This document shows, piece by piece, positions 34,260-43,299 of a stretch of DNA of 64,000 nucleotides; the stretch's first letter is position 1; each line of letters begins with the position of its first letter. The notes under the pieces were generated by a model, which saw only the letters and a list, made by a program, of their open reading frames with translations, did no database searches and had not been told where the DNA came from. The position numbers and the translations under genes are program-made. This DNA is from SZAS-103 sp038316385 (lineage in GTDB: Bacteria > Pseudomonadota > Gammaproteobacteria > Xanthomonadales > Xanthomonadaceae), in assembly GCA_038316385.1 (NCBI GenBank), contig JBBQAN010000009.1:66767-130766 (forward strand). Reading direction: 5' to 3'.

Positions 34260-36173
34260 ATGCGCGATCACCGCACGTCTTGGATGTTGATGCTGGGATT
34301 GGCAGTCGCCATGCTGGGCGGTTGTCATCGCCAGCCGCCGCCGGTTGCGAAGACGGCTGTCCCGGTAATCGCGCCGACGCAAGCGGCAGAACCCGAGCCG
34401 CTTCCTGCGCAGCCGGTGGTTTTGCGTCGGCCGGGTGTCGAGCCGTTGCCTGCTCCGGTCGCGGTGCCGAAGAAAAGGTTCAATGAAGCGCTCAAGCAGG
34501 CGCAAAAAGCGTTCGCCGCGGGCAAGCTGGACGAACGCGACATGGAAGCAAAACCAGCGCCTCCCGAGCCCAGCGACATGACTTTACCGAACGCGCTCAC
34601 ATCGAAGATTTCCATTGATGCGCTCGCGTTGTATCGCGGCGTGCTGGCGACCGATTCTGAAAACGTCCGCGCGCTGCATGGCGTGGACGCAGTCGCATCG
34701 GCGTTGCTCGCGCGTGCGCAGGCAGCGCTGGCGCGCGAGGATATCGTCAATGCGCAGCGCGATGCAGATCGGCTGAGACTGTTGCAAGCTGACGCCGCCG
34801 ATCTGCCCATACTCACTGCCGCATTGGACAATGGCTGGCACGTCGCCGGTTTGATCGAACGCGGACAGAGGTTCGAGCAGACCGGCGCGTTGATCGCACC
34901 GCGCGCTGGCAATGCTGCGGCGGTGTACCGGCAGGCGTTGAAACTCGCGCCGGACAGCAAGGCGGCCGATGCGGGATTGGCGCGCGTGGAAAACATTTTC
35001 ATCGGCAAGGCAGCGGCCGAAGCGCAGGCCGGACACTACCCGCAGTCGGATCGGCTGCTCGCGCAAGCAGCGACCGTACAGCCGGATTCGCCGACCCTGC
35101 ACGCGGGCCGCGCGCGCATCGACGCGATTCGCCAGCATGCGGCGGCGCTGCTGCTCGCGCAGGCCGATGCGGCGCTGGCATCCGGCGATGCGGATCGCGC
35201 CGAGCGCATGCTCGCGCAGATCGAACGCGCCACGCCGAAATCGCCGGAGTCGCGCGACCTGCGCGCGCGCATCGTGCTTGAACGCAACTACGGGCCGTTC
35301 AAGCCGGGCCAGGTGTTCACTGACCCCTTGGTGTCGAAAGCGCAATCGCCAGAGATGATCGTTGTGCCGATCGGCGATTTCCGGATGGGTTCGCGCGATG
35401 ACGAGCCAGGACACGACGCGAACGAAATCCCGCAGCGCAGAGTGGAATTCAAGCACGGTTTCGCGATGTCGCGCACCGAAATCACCGTCGAACAATTTGG
35501 CCGTTTCGTGCAAGCCGCGCATTACAAGACTGATGCCGAACGCAACGGGCATTCGATGGTGTATGACGAAGCCAAGGGCAAGCTCGATGCGCGCGCGGGC
35601 GTGAACTGGCGCGACGATTACGCCGGCAAACCTGCCGATCCGCAGCAACCCGTGATGCACGTATCGTGGAACGATGCGCAGGCCTATACGATCTGGTTGT
35701 CGAAGGAAACCGCGCATCTGTATCGACTGCCAAGCGAGGCTGAATTCGAGTACGGTTTGCGCGCGGGTGGGAACAGCGCGTATCCGTGGCCAGGGACGAA
35801 TCCGCCGAACGGCATCGGCAATCTTGCCGGCGTCGATGCTTCGCCGAGCGGGCGACATTGGGGCGATGCATTTTCCGGCTACACCGACGGCTATTGGGGG
35901 CCGGCGCCGGTTGCGCATTACGCAGCCAATATGTTCGGTCTGTACGACATGATCGGCAACGTGTCCGAGTGGACGCAGGATTGCTGGCACGACGGTTATC
36001 GGCGTGCGCCCGACAACGGCAGTGCGTGGGTCAATCCTGGCTGCACGCAACGCGTCGTGCGCGGCGGGTCGTGGGCCGCGTCGCCGGAGCAATCGCGTTC
36101 CGCGTATCGTGCCCCCGCCGATGCCGATAGCGCCAATGCAAGAATGGGTTTCCGGATGGTGCGCGAGCTGTGA
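34260..36173 (+). CDS. FGE-sulfatase (SUMF1) domain lipoprotein
   Basis: A 637-residue lipoprotein with N-terminus MRDHRTSWMLMLGLAVAMLGGCHRQ, lipobox LGGC. The middle, about residues 80-350, is a long helical Ala-rich part with TPR-like repeats (AADAGLARVENIF, ADRAERMLAQIERA). The C-terminal 280 residues are an FGE-sulfatase domain: VPIGDFRMGSRDDE, MSRTEITVEQF, NDAQAYTIWLS, YRLPSEAEFEYGLRAGG, DMIGNVSEWTQDCW and VVRGGSWAASPE. In secreted members this fold is often used as a C-type-lectin-like or catalytic module. No sulfatase gene is nearby, so it may not be a true formylglycine enzyme. ATG at 34260 starts the signal peptide. Confidence 0.85.
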   Translation: MRDHRTSWMLMLGLAVAMLGGCHRQPPPVAKTAVPVIAPTQAAEPEPLPAQPVVLRRPGVEPLPAPVAVPKKRFNEALKQAQKAFAAGKLDERDMEAKPAPPEPSDMTLPNALTSKISIDALALYRGVLATDSENVRALHGVDAVASALLARAQAALAREDIVNAQRDADRLRLLQADAADLPILTAALDNGWHVAGLIERGQRFEQTGALIAPRAGNAAAVYRQALKLAPDSKAADAGLARVENIFIGKAAAEAQAGHYPQSDRLLAQAATVQPDSPTLHAGRARIDAIRQHAAALLLAQADAALASGDADRAERMLAQIERATPKSPESRDLRARIVLERNYGPFKPGQVFTDPLVSKAQSPEMIVVPIGDFRMGSRDDEPGHDANEIPQRRVEFKHGFAMSRTEITVEQFGRFVQAAHYKTDAERNGHSMVYDEAKGKLDARAGVNWRDDYAGKPADPQQPVMHVSWNDAQAYTIWLSKETAHLYRLPSEAEFEYGLRAGGNSAYPWPGTNPPNGIGNLAGVDASPSGRHWGDAFSGYTDGYWGPAPVAHYAANMFGLYDMIGNVSEWTQDCWHDGYRRAPDNGSAWVNPGCTQRVVRGGSWAASPEQSRSAYRAPADADSANARMGFRMVREL

Positions 36174-36206
36174 CCTTCCGTCATCGACAAGGATCAAGCT
36201 GCTGCA

Positions 36207-36947
36207 TCAAAAGCTCATGAACAAGCCACCGTTCACCGGAATGTTCGCGCCGGTGATGAAGCCGGCGTCTTCGGCGGCGAGAAACGCCACCGTGCGCGCG
36301 ATTTCCGAGGGTTTGCCGAGCCTGCCGACCGGAACCGATTCGACGATTTTTGCGCGGACGTCTTCCGGCACCGCCATCACCATCGCAGTTTCGCAATAGC
36401 CCGGGCTGATGCTGTTGACAGTGACGCCCTTGCGTGCCACTTCGCGCGCCAGCGCCATGGTAAAGCCGTGCATGCCGGCTTTCGCGGCCGAATAATTCGT
36501 CTGCCCGAACTGACCGGTTTGTCCATTGACGGACGAAATGTTGACGATGCGCCCGTACCCGCGTGCGAGCATGCCGTCCACCACGTTGCGGCACATGTTG
36601 AAGACGCTGCCGAGATCGATTTTCAATACGTCATCCCACTGCGCGCGTTCCATCTTGCGCAAGGTGGTGTCGCGGGTGATGCCGGCGGCATTGACAAGCA
36701 CATCCAGCGATCCATGTTCGGATTCGACCTTGCGGACTAGCGTGGCGCAGACATCGAAATCACCGACATCAGTGGGCTCGAAATGGACATCCAGCCCTTG
36801 CATGTCGTTGCGGAATGCGGCGATGCGTTCCTGGCGCGCGGCCAGATCGGCGGCGATGACAGTGTGTCCGGATTGCGCGAGATGCTTGCAGATATCGGTG
36901 CCGAGTCCACCGATGCCGCCGGTTACGACGGCGATGCGCTTGCTCAT
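36207..36947 (-). CDS. phaB: Acetoacetyl-CoA reductase (PhaB-type) copy 1
   Basis: A 246-residue SDR that reduces acetoacetyl-CoA to (R)-3-hydroxybutyryl-CoA for polyhydroxyalkanoate synthesis. NAD(P)-binding motif VVTGGIGGLGTDI, NAAGITRD, catalytic YSAAKAGMHG and family-typical SPGYCETAMVMAVPEDVRAK. It lies next to phaR, with a second PhaB-type gene on the other side. No phaC or phaA is in the window. The two copies share most key stretches but differ in N-terminus and loops. Confidence 0.87.
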   Translation of the reverse strand: MSKRIAVVTGGIGGLGTDICKHLAQSGHTVIAADLAARQERIAAFRNDMQGLDVHFEPTDVGDFDVCATLVRKVESEHGSLDVLVNAAGITRDTTLRKMERAQWDDVLKIDLGSVFNMCRNVVDGMLARGYGRIVNISSVNGQTGQFGQTNYSAAKAGMHGFTMALAREVARKGVTVNSISPGYCETAMVMAVPEDVRAKIVESVPVGRLGKPSEIARTVAFLAAEDAGFITGANIPVNGGLFMSF

Positions 36948-37060
36948 TCAGTGTTTCCAGTAGGGGATGGATGCTTCGCAACGTTTGTTGCGGCGCACAA
37001 ATTCCGTCGCAGCTTAGTGCGATGCAGTAGCGTCCGTCAATGCGGTTGCGGCGACGCGGC

Positions 37061-37555
37061 TCAGCGCGTGCGCGGTTTGTGACCGTTGTCCGGTTTTTGC
37101 GCATCGGTGGCGTTTCCCATCGTGCCCAACAGGCCCTGCTGGAACGACTTCCACAAATCCATGTTGCGCTCGGTAAGCTGATTGAGCATGCTCCAAGGCG
37201 TCTGCCCGATCAGGCTGTTGAGCTGGCTTCGGAACTGCTGCTGCTGCTCGAGAAACATGTGCATGGAGCGCTCAAGATAGCTGCCCATGAAGCCCTGCAA
37301 CGAATCTCCGTAGAAGCGGATGATCTGGCTGAGCAGTTCGGTGGACAGCATCGGCTGGCCGTCGTCCTCGTGCTCGGTGATGATCTGCAGCAGTACCGAG
37401 CGCGTCAGGTCGTCGCCAGTCTTGGCATCGCGCACCTCGAAGCTTTCGTTGTCGACGATCAACTGCCGTACGTCTTCGAGCGTGATGTAACTCGAGATCT
37501 CGGTGTCGTAGAGGCGCCGGTTCGGGTACTTCTTGATGATGCGGATTTGGGCCAT
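37061..37555 (-). CDS. phaR: Polyhydroxyalkanoate synthesis regulator PhaR
   Basis: A 164-residue PhaR. The N-terminal DNA-binding domain is RIIKKYPNRRLYDTEISSYI, followed by LEDVRQLIVDNESFEVRDAK, the PHB accumulation regulatory domain. The C-terminal part is helical and Gln-rich (MHMFLEQQQQFRSQLNSLIG), probably granule-binding. PhaR represses phasin and its own gene until PHA accumulates. It lies between the two phaB copies, each on the same strand. Confidence 0.92.
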   Translation of the reverse strand: MAQIRIIKKYPNRRLYDTEISSYITLEDVRQLIVDNESFEVRDAKTGDDLTRSVLLQIITEHEDDGQPMLSTELLSQIIRFYGDSLQGFMGSYLERSMHMFLEQQQQFRSQLNSLIGQTPWSMLNQLTERNMDLWKSFQQGLLGTMGNATDAQKPDNGHKPRTR

Positions 37556-37752
37556 GCGACGGATTTCCGGAAGGTATTGCGGCGCACCAGAGATGCAGCA
37601 TGGCGCAGCATTCCGGTGGTTGCAAGCGCATGACCTTGCGCAAAGTGTGCGTCAAACCATTATTCGCGCCATCCATGTACTCGCCCTGGGCCGGACTCGC
37701 CGTTTGGGCGTGCTCCTGCACGCACAGTCATGACGTGGCGCAAACGCGGCAA

Positions 37753-38493
37753 CTACCAACCCATGTAGTGACCGCCGTTGGCGGAAAGATTGGCGCCGGT
37801 GATCCATGCAGCTTCATCGGGCATGAAGAACGCGACCGCGTATGCAATTTCTTCCGGTTTGCCGAGTCTGCCAATCGGGATTTGCGCGGTGATCTTTGCG
37901 CGCACCTCTTCGGGTACGGCCATCACCATGTCGGTGCCGATGTAACCTGGCGAGACGGTGTTGACGGTGACGCCAAACTTCGCATTTTCCTGCGCCAGCG
38001 AGATCGTGAAGCCGTGCATGCCGGCTTTCGCGGCTGCGTAGTTGGCTTGGCCGTACTGGCCCTTCTGGCCATTAATCGAGCTGATCTGCACGATGCGCCC
38101 CCACTTGCGTTCGCGCATGCCATCGATGACCTGGCGAGTAACGTTGAAGCACGAATCGAGGTTGGTGCTGATCACGTCGTGCCACTGCTTCGGATTCATC
38201 TTGTGGAACGTGCCGTCGCGGGTGATGCCGGCGTTGTTGACGAGGATGTCGACCGGACCGATCGCCGATTCAACACCGCGCACCATCGCCTCGCAGCCTG
38301 CGTAATCGGTCACGTCACCGGGCACGATTGCGATGTCGAAACCATGGTCCTTCATTTGCGCCTGCCAGGATCTGGCTTTGGCCTCGTCGCGATAATTGGT
38401 GGCGACTTTATGGCCGAGGCTGGCCAGTCGCTGGACAATCGCGGTGCCGATGCCGCCGGTGCCGCCGGTCACGAGTGCGTTGCGTGCGTTCAT
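37753..38493 (-). CDS. phaB: Acetoacetyl-CoA reductase (PhaB-type) copy 2
   Basis: A 246-residue SDR closely related to the gene at 36207. NAD(P)-binding ALVTGGTGGIGTAIV, NNAGITRDGTFHKM, catalytic YAAAKAGMHG and the conserved SPGYIGTDMVMAVPEEVRAK. The loop NPKQWHDVISTNLDS and GQKGQYGQANY follow standard PhaB enzymes even more closely than copy 1. Likely the main reductase of PHA synthesis, with copy 1 as paralogue. Both are minus strand with phaR between. Confidence 0.9.
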   Translation of the reverse strand: MNARNALVTGGTGGIGTAIVQRLASLGHKVATNYRDEAKARSWQAQMKDHGFDIAIVPGDVTDYAGCEAMVRGVESAIGPVDILVNNAGITRDGTFHKMNPKQWHDVISTNLDSCFNVTRQVIDGMRERKWGRIVQISSINGQKGQYGQANYAAAKAGMHGFTISLAQENAKFGVTVNTVSPGYIGTDMVMAVPEEVRAKITAQIPIGRLGKPEEIAYAVAFFMPDEAAWITGANLSANGGHYMGW

Positions 38494-38534
38494 GGTGTCC
38501 TCCCGGGACGTGGACGAATGCGTCAGGTTCGATT

Positions 38535-39428
38535 CTACGCGGACGCCGTTGCAGCCGTCGCCACTTTCGTGCCGATGCGCCTGATTGCATCGTAATCGAA
38601 CGCAGCCAGCGCTCGTCCAAGCGCGATATCGGCATTGCCCGATCCATCGATCACGCGTGGATCCTGTCCGAGCAGGATCAGCGCAGCGCGCAGCGCTGGT
38701 AGCGGATCGGAGGCATCCACGGCTGGCGCATCGCTGGATTTTCCGAGCTTGTGGCCATTCGTATCCACTACCAACGGCAAATGCGCATACGCCGGCGTTG
38801 GCAATCCCAATGCGCGTTGCAGCAGAATTTGTCGTGGCGTGGAATCGAGCAGATCGGCGCCGCGCACGACTTCGGTGATGGCTTGCGCATGATCATCCAC
38901 GACGACAGCGAGCTGGTAGCCCCACAGGCCATCGACGCGACGCAACACGACATCGCCGATATCGCGCCCGGCCAGTCGCTCACAACGACCCTGGATGACG
39001 CCTTCAAAATCGACCCAGCCATCGTGTACGCGCAAACGAATCGCCGGTTCGCGTCCGGAATCGTTCGCGACGCAATGACGATGAATGCCATTGGTGGCGG
39101 CCAGATCGCTGCGGCTACAGCGGCAGGGAAACGCGAGCCCATCGTCCAGGAGTCGATCAAGCGCAGCGGCATAGGCATCGCTACGCCTGCTCTGCCACAG
39201 CACCGCTTCGTCGGATTGCATGCCGAACGCGGCCAGTGTTTCGATTTGCTGCGCGGCCGCGCCGGGAATTTCGCGTGGCGGATCGATGTCCTCGATCCGC
39301 AGCAGCCAGTCGCCGTTATTGTGGCGCGCAATCAACCAGCTTCCCACAGCCGCGACCAGCGAACCCAGGTGCAGCGGCCCGGTCGGCGAAGGCGCGAAGC
39401 GACCGCGATAGCGCACGGATGAGGTCAT
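38535..39428 (-). CDS. gluQRS: Glutamyl-Q tRNA(Asp) synthetase
   Basis: A 297-residue protein equal to the catalytic domain of GluRS. HIGH-like SPTGPLHLGSL, a zinc-binding Cys set CRCSRSD with HC downstream, ITEVVRGADLLDSTPRQ, and the KLGKS motif in place of KMSKS. It lacks the anticodon-binding domain, as all GluQRS do, and glutamylates queuosine on tRNA-Asp. DksA-family genes often precede gluQRS in other gammaproteobacteria; here the DksA-like gene is elsewhere (52441). Confidence 0.9.
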   Translation of the reverse strand: MTSSVRYRGRFAPSPTGPLHLGSLVAAVGSWLIARHNNGDWLLRIEDIDPPREIPGAAAQQIETLAAFGMQSDEAVLWQSRRSDAYAAALDRLLDDGLAFPCRCSRSDLAATNGIHRHCVANDSGREPAIRLRVHDGWVDFEGVIQGRCERLAGRDIGDVVLRRVDGLWGYQLAVVVDDHAQAITEVVRGADLLDSTPRQILLQRALGLPTPAYAHLPLVVDTNGHKLGKSSDAPAVDASDPLPALRAALILLGQDPRVIDGSGNADIALGRALAAFDYDAIRRIGTKVATAATASA

Positions 39429-39467
39429 CGAAAATCCATCCGCTGCACTTTGGTCGAATGGACGACG

Positions 39468-41540
39468 TCAGAACTCGTAGTTCATGTCCGGGCCGGCGAC
39501 AGCGAGGAAGTGGCCTTCAACGTAGTCCACACCGATCGAGAACAATGCGCTCATGCTGCCGGCGTCCTGCACGAATTCGGCGATGATCTGCTTGTGCAGG
39601 CGATGGCCTTCGACCGTCATCTCTTTCAGTTTCTTCTGGTGGTCCGGACTCTTCGACAGCTCCGCCATGAACGAACGATCGAGCTTGAGGAACGCCGCAT
39701 CGACATGGGTCAGCAACTGGAAGGAATTAAGACCCGCTCCGAATTGCCCCAGCGCGATCCGGCAGCCCAGCGGTTTGATCGCGTTGTGCAGATCCTGCGC
39801 CGCACGCAGGTTGGTGAATGCCTTGGATTCGGCGATTTCCAGCACCAGCCGGTCGCCCGGGACGTCGTGCTTCTTGAGTTGTTCGCCGATCAAACGTTCC
39901 AGGCCGCCTTCGATCAACGACTCCGGTGTGACCTTGACCAGCAGCGTGGTGTGCTTGCCGGCTTTCTTGCGCTCGGCCAGTATCGCGATGGCGCGGCTGA
40001 TCACCCAGCGATCGACATCGTCAAGCAGACCGTGTTCTTCGGCAATCGGCAGAAAACTCATCGGCGGCACTACTTCGCCGGTGCCGGACTTCATCCGCAA
40101 CAGCACTTCGTACAGCTCTCCCGGTTGGCCGTTCATGCTGATGATCGGCTGGTAATGCAGGACGAAGCCGTCGCCGCTCAATGCGTCACGGATGCGTTTG
40201 ACCCAGCTCTCGATGCGTTCGGTCTCGGCGCGATCGCGCGCTGAGGGATCGAAGATCTCGACTCGGTTGCCGCCGAGGTTGCTGCAAGAATTCACCGCTT
40301 GGCCGGCCTTGCCCAGCACTTGTTGGAGGCTCGCGATTTTCTCGCCAATCTGCACGCCGCCGATGCTGACCGTGATGCTGACCGATCGCTCTCCCGCTTC
40401 GACGATGAAGCCCTGGAACGCCGCGCGGATTTTTTCAGCCAACTCCGCGCTCGCCTTCGGCGGCGAATCGGTCTTGAGCACCGCGAAGGTGTGATCGCCG
40501 AAACGCGCACTCACGACATCCTCGCCGACGGTTTCGCGTAGCCGCGCTCCGAGACGCGCGAGCAGTTCGTCGGTATGGGCGATGCCGATGTCCTGCATCA
40601 GGACGCTGTAATGATCCGGTTCGATCAACAACAGCAACTGATCGTTGCGGCCGGCGGCCGCGGCGGCGACTGCCGGTTCGATATGTTCCAGGAAGAACCG
40701 GCGGTTCGACAGTCCCGTGGTCTGGTCGCGATAGCGCAGTTCGTCGAGTTCGCGCGCCATGTCCGCATCGATCGTGCGCTGACGGAAAATGATCTGCAGG
40801 CAGGATTCACCTTCGTAACTGGCCTGTGCGAATTCCATGGTCGCGTCAAAATCGGTGCCGTCCGCGCGCCTTGCGCGCAGTTCGAGAGTGCGCGGCGGTG
40901 GCACGCCCTTGGCCAGATCGCGCAGCAGGTGCTTGAATTTGTCGGCATCCGCCGCCGCCACCATGTCCATCAGCGGCAGACCTTCGATTTCCTCGAATTC
41001 CTCGTAGCCGAACATTTCCAGATACGCTTCGTTGGCGCGAATATGCATGCCTTCGTGGACGTACGCGATCGGGTCGCGCGAGGATGCGATCAGCGAGTCG
41101 CAGCGGCGCTCTGACTCGTGCATCGCGGCCTCGATCTGGCGCAACGCGCGACGGTTTTCGAGGACGGCGAATTCATTGCGCACGACCATGCGCAGATGCT
41201 CGGGTCGGTTGCGCAGTGCGACATCGCGCGCGCCGGAGACTAGCGCGGCGATCACCCGATCTTCGTCGAGTTCACCGATGGTGGCCACGACCGAAATATC
41301 CTTGCCGCTCGCATTCACTGCGTTGATCACGGTCGCGAAGGTGAGTCCGCTTGCGTCCAGCGAGGCGAGCACAACGTCCACCGCGCCTTCGGCCAGTTGC
41401 GCGTTCAGCTCGGCGAGATTTTCGGCACGCTGCGGACGCACCGCGACCCCGCCATTGCGCAGGACGCTGATGTGGTGCTCGGCGTGATCGAGTTGGTCTT
41501 CGACGACCAGCAGTCGGATGACGATTTCGTTGGCGGGCAT
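39468..41540 (-). CDS. FimX-like REC-PAS-GGDEF-EAL protein with degenerate motifs
   Basis: A 690-residue protein. A REC-like domain occupies about residues 1-130 (IRLLVVEDQLDHAEHHISVL), with no clear phospho-acceptor pattern. A PAS domain follows (about 140-255, SRDPIAYVHEGMHIRANEAY). The GGDEF region has FGDHTF in place of GGDEF and the EAL region has YEVLLRM and LGQFGAGLN in place of EAL and DDFGTG. This is the pattern of FimX, which binds c-di-GMP through its inactive EAL and controls type IV pili. It is therefore probably an effector rather than an enzyme. No pilus gene is adjacent; gluQRS and epmB flank it. Confidence 0.85.
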   Translation of the reverse strand: MPANEIVIRLLVVEDQLDHAEHHISVLRNGGVAVRPQRAENLAELNAQLAEGAVDVVLASLDASGLTFATVINAVNASGKDISVVATIGELDEDRVIAALVSGARDVALRNRPEHLRMVVRNEFAVLENRRALRQIEAAMHESERRCDSLIASSRDPIAYVHEGMHIRANEAYLEMFGYEEFEEIEGLPLMDMVAAADADKFKHLLRDLAKGVPPPRTLELRARRADGTDFDATMEFAQASYEGESCLQIIFRQRTIDADMARELDELRYRDQTTGLSNRRFFLEHIEPAVAAAAAGRNDQLLLLIEPDHYSVLMQDIGIAHTDELLARLGARLRETVGEDVVSARFGDHTFAVLKTDSPPKASAELAEKIRAAFQGFIVEAGERSVSITVSIGGVQIGEKIASLQQVLGKAGQAVNSCSNLGGNRVEIFDPSARDRAETERIESWVKRIRDALSGDGFVLHYQPIISMNGQPGELYEVLLRMKSGTGEVVPPMSFLPIAEEHGLLDDVDRWVISRAIAILAERKKAGKHTTLLVKVTPESLIEGGLERLIGEQLKKHDVPGDRLVLEIAESKAFTNLRAAQDLHNAIKPLGCRIALGQFGAGLNSFQLLTHVDAAFLKLDRSFMAELSKSPDHQKKLKEMTVEGHRLHKQIIAEFVQDAGSMSALFSIGVDYVEGHFLAVAGPDMNYEF

Positions 41541-41611
41541 GCCTGAGGCTCTAGAGACTTCAACGGGTTATTTACACTTATTCGAGCGGATTCGCCAGAT
41601 TGGATGATCTG

Positions 41612-42655
41612 TCACAACGGCGTTTTTCCGGATTCGCCAGCGATTTCCCGCACCAATCTGGGTACCAGATAGCCTGGCAGCCCGGCAATCAAGGCCGCGT
41701 GTAGAAGCCGTGCCTCGTCGTCGCCAACCTCGAAATGCGCGACGCCGGTCACCCGATCGAGCTGGTGCAGGTAGTAGGGCAACACGCCAGCCTCGAACAT
41801 CCGTCGCGATAGCGTGGCCAATGTGTCCGCATCGTCGTTCACCCCGCGCAGCAATACCGATTGATTCAGCAGCGTCACGCCAGCGGCGCGCAAGCTGGCC
41901 AGCGCTGCATCCACATCAGCATCGAACTCGTTGGCGTGATTGGCATGGATCACGATGACGACCTGCTGCGGCAATCTGCGCAGCCAATCCAGCAGTTCGG
42001 CATCAACGCGCTCCGGCAATACGACAGGCAGCCGGGTATGAATGCGCAATCGACGGACATGACCGATTTGCGCGAGCGCAGCTGTGAATTCGGCGAGTTT
42101 CAGGGTGGACAGCGCCAGTGGATCGCCGCCGGATAACAGCACTTCCTCGATGCTGGCATCGGCGCGCAGGTAATCCAGCGCGACATTCCAGTTCGATGAT
42201 GCGGCAGTTTCCTCGGCGTAAGGGAAATGACGGCGAAAACAATACCGGCAATGCACCGCGCAACTGCCGGTTGCGATCAACAGTGAACGGCCGTCGTATT
42301 TGTGAATGACGCCTGCCGCACCCCGCGCTGCAGAATCGCCGACCGCATCCAGATTGAAACCTGGTGCAATGCGTTCTTCGTCGAGGATCGGCAGCACCTG
42401 GCGCAACAATGGATCGGCTGGATCGCCGTGGCGCATCTTCGCAACGAAACCGCGCGGCACCCGCAACGGGAACTGCGCCGCCGCCGCGGCGGACAACGCT
42501 CCGCCAAGCTGCTGCAGGCCAACCATACCCAGCAATTCGCGCGGATCGCGCACGGCGTCGCGCCAGAGCTCCTGCCAGCGCGGCTGCATCGGGTGGGCAT
42601 GAGCGGTTATCATATCGGGCTGCGGCGTTGCCGGTAGCGGTTCCCCGGCTTCCAT
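41612..42655 (-). CDS. epmB: EF-P beta-lysylation protein EpmB
   Basis: A 347-residue radical-SAM enzyme of the KamA (lysine 2,3-aminomutase) family. The iron-sulfur cluster motif is CAVHCRYCFRRHFPY, followed by VLLSGGDPLALS and the PLP-lysine region late in the chain. EpmB makes beta-lysine, which EpmA (not in the window) attaches to EF-P. The efp gene starts 70 bases away in the opposite direction, so the context supports the assignment. Several ATGs are possible: 42691, 42655 and 42613. I chose 42655, which fits the E. coli length. Confidence 0.9.
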   Translation of the reverse strand: MEAGEPLPATPQPDMITAHAHPMQPRWQELWRDAVRDPRELLGMVGLQQLGGALSAAAAAQFPLRVPRGFVAKMRHGDPADPLLRQVLPILDEERIAPGFNLDAVGDSAARGAAGVIHKYDGRSLLIATGSCAVHCRYCFRRHFPYAEETAASSNWNVALDYLRADASIEEVLLSGGDPLALSTLKLAEFTAALAQIGHVRRLRIHTRLPVVLPERVDAELLDWLRRLPQQVVIVIHANHANEFDADVDAALASLRAAGVTLLNQSVLLRGVNDDADTLATLSRRMFEAGVLPYYLHQLDRVTGVAHFEVGDDEARLLHAALIAGLPGYLVPRLVREIAGESGKTPL

Positions 42656-42724
42656 CGTTTCAATTTTCCAACCATCAGTGTAGCCGTTCATGGCAACGGC
42701 ACGCACGCCCACGGAGTGTTTCGG

Positions 42725-43291
42725 ATGGCCAATTACGGCATGAACGACGTCAAGAACGGCATGAAGATCATCGTCAATGCCGAACCTTGTGTCATCACCG
42801 AGACCGAATACGTGAAACCGGGCAAGGGTCAGGCCTTCACCCACATCAAGTACCGCTTCATCAAGTCAGGTCGCGTGGTCGAGCTGACGATGAAAGCGAC
42901 CGATTCCCTTGAAGCCGCCGACGTGGTCGATACCGACATGCAGTTTCTTTACAGCGATGGCGAGCACTGGCATTTCATGCAGAGCGAAACCTTCGAGCAA
43001 GTCCAGGCCGACGCGACCGGCGTGGGCGAGACCGCCAAATACCTCAAAGGCGAAGAACCTTGCGTGGTCACGCTGTGGAACGGCACGCCGATCGCGGTGC
43101 AGGCGCCGAATTTCGTCGAACTCAAGATCGTCGAGACCGATCCTGGCGTGCGTGGCGATACTTCGGGCGGCGGCGGCAAGCCGGCCAAGCTCGAAACCGG
43201 TGCCGTGGTGCGCGTGCCATTGTTCGTCGGCCAGGACGAAATCATCAAGGTGGATACGCGTACCGGTGAGTACGTCAGCCGCGTCAAGTAA
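42725..43291 (+). CDS. efp: Elongation factor P
   Basis: A 188-residue EF-P that helps ribosomes pass proline stretches. N-terminal KOW-like domain with the tip loop VKPGKGQAFTHIK, whose Lys is the site of beta-lysylation; two OB domains follow (PIAVQAPNFVELKIVETDPG and DEIIKVDTRTGEYVSRVK). Start at 42725 (MANYGMNDVKNGMK), with GGAG ten bases upstream. It diverges from epmB, and mtaD starts eight bases after its stop. Confidence 0.95.
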   Translation: MANYGMNDVKNGMKIIVNAEPCVITETEYVKPGKGQAFTHIKYRFIKSGRVVELTMKATDSLEAADVVDTDMQFLYSDGEHWHFMQSETFEQVQADATGVGETAKYLKGEEPCVVTLWNGTPIAVQAPNFVELKIVETDPGVRGDTSGGGGKPAKLETGAVVRVPLFVGQDEIIKVDTRTGEYVSRVK

Positions 43292-43299
43292 CTGCAGGC

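Noticed and set aside
34584..36197. 537-codon minus-strand frame
   Set aside because: Antisense of the FGE-sulfatase lipoprotein gene; no RBS and no recognisable domain.
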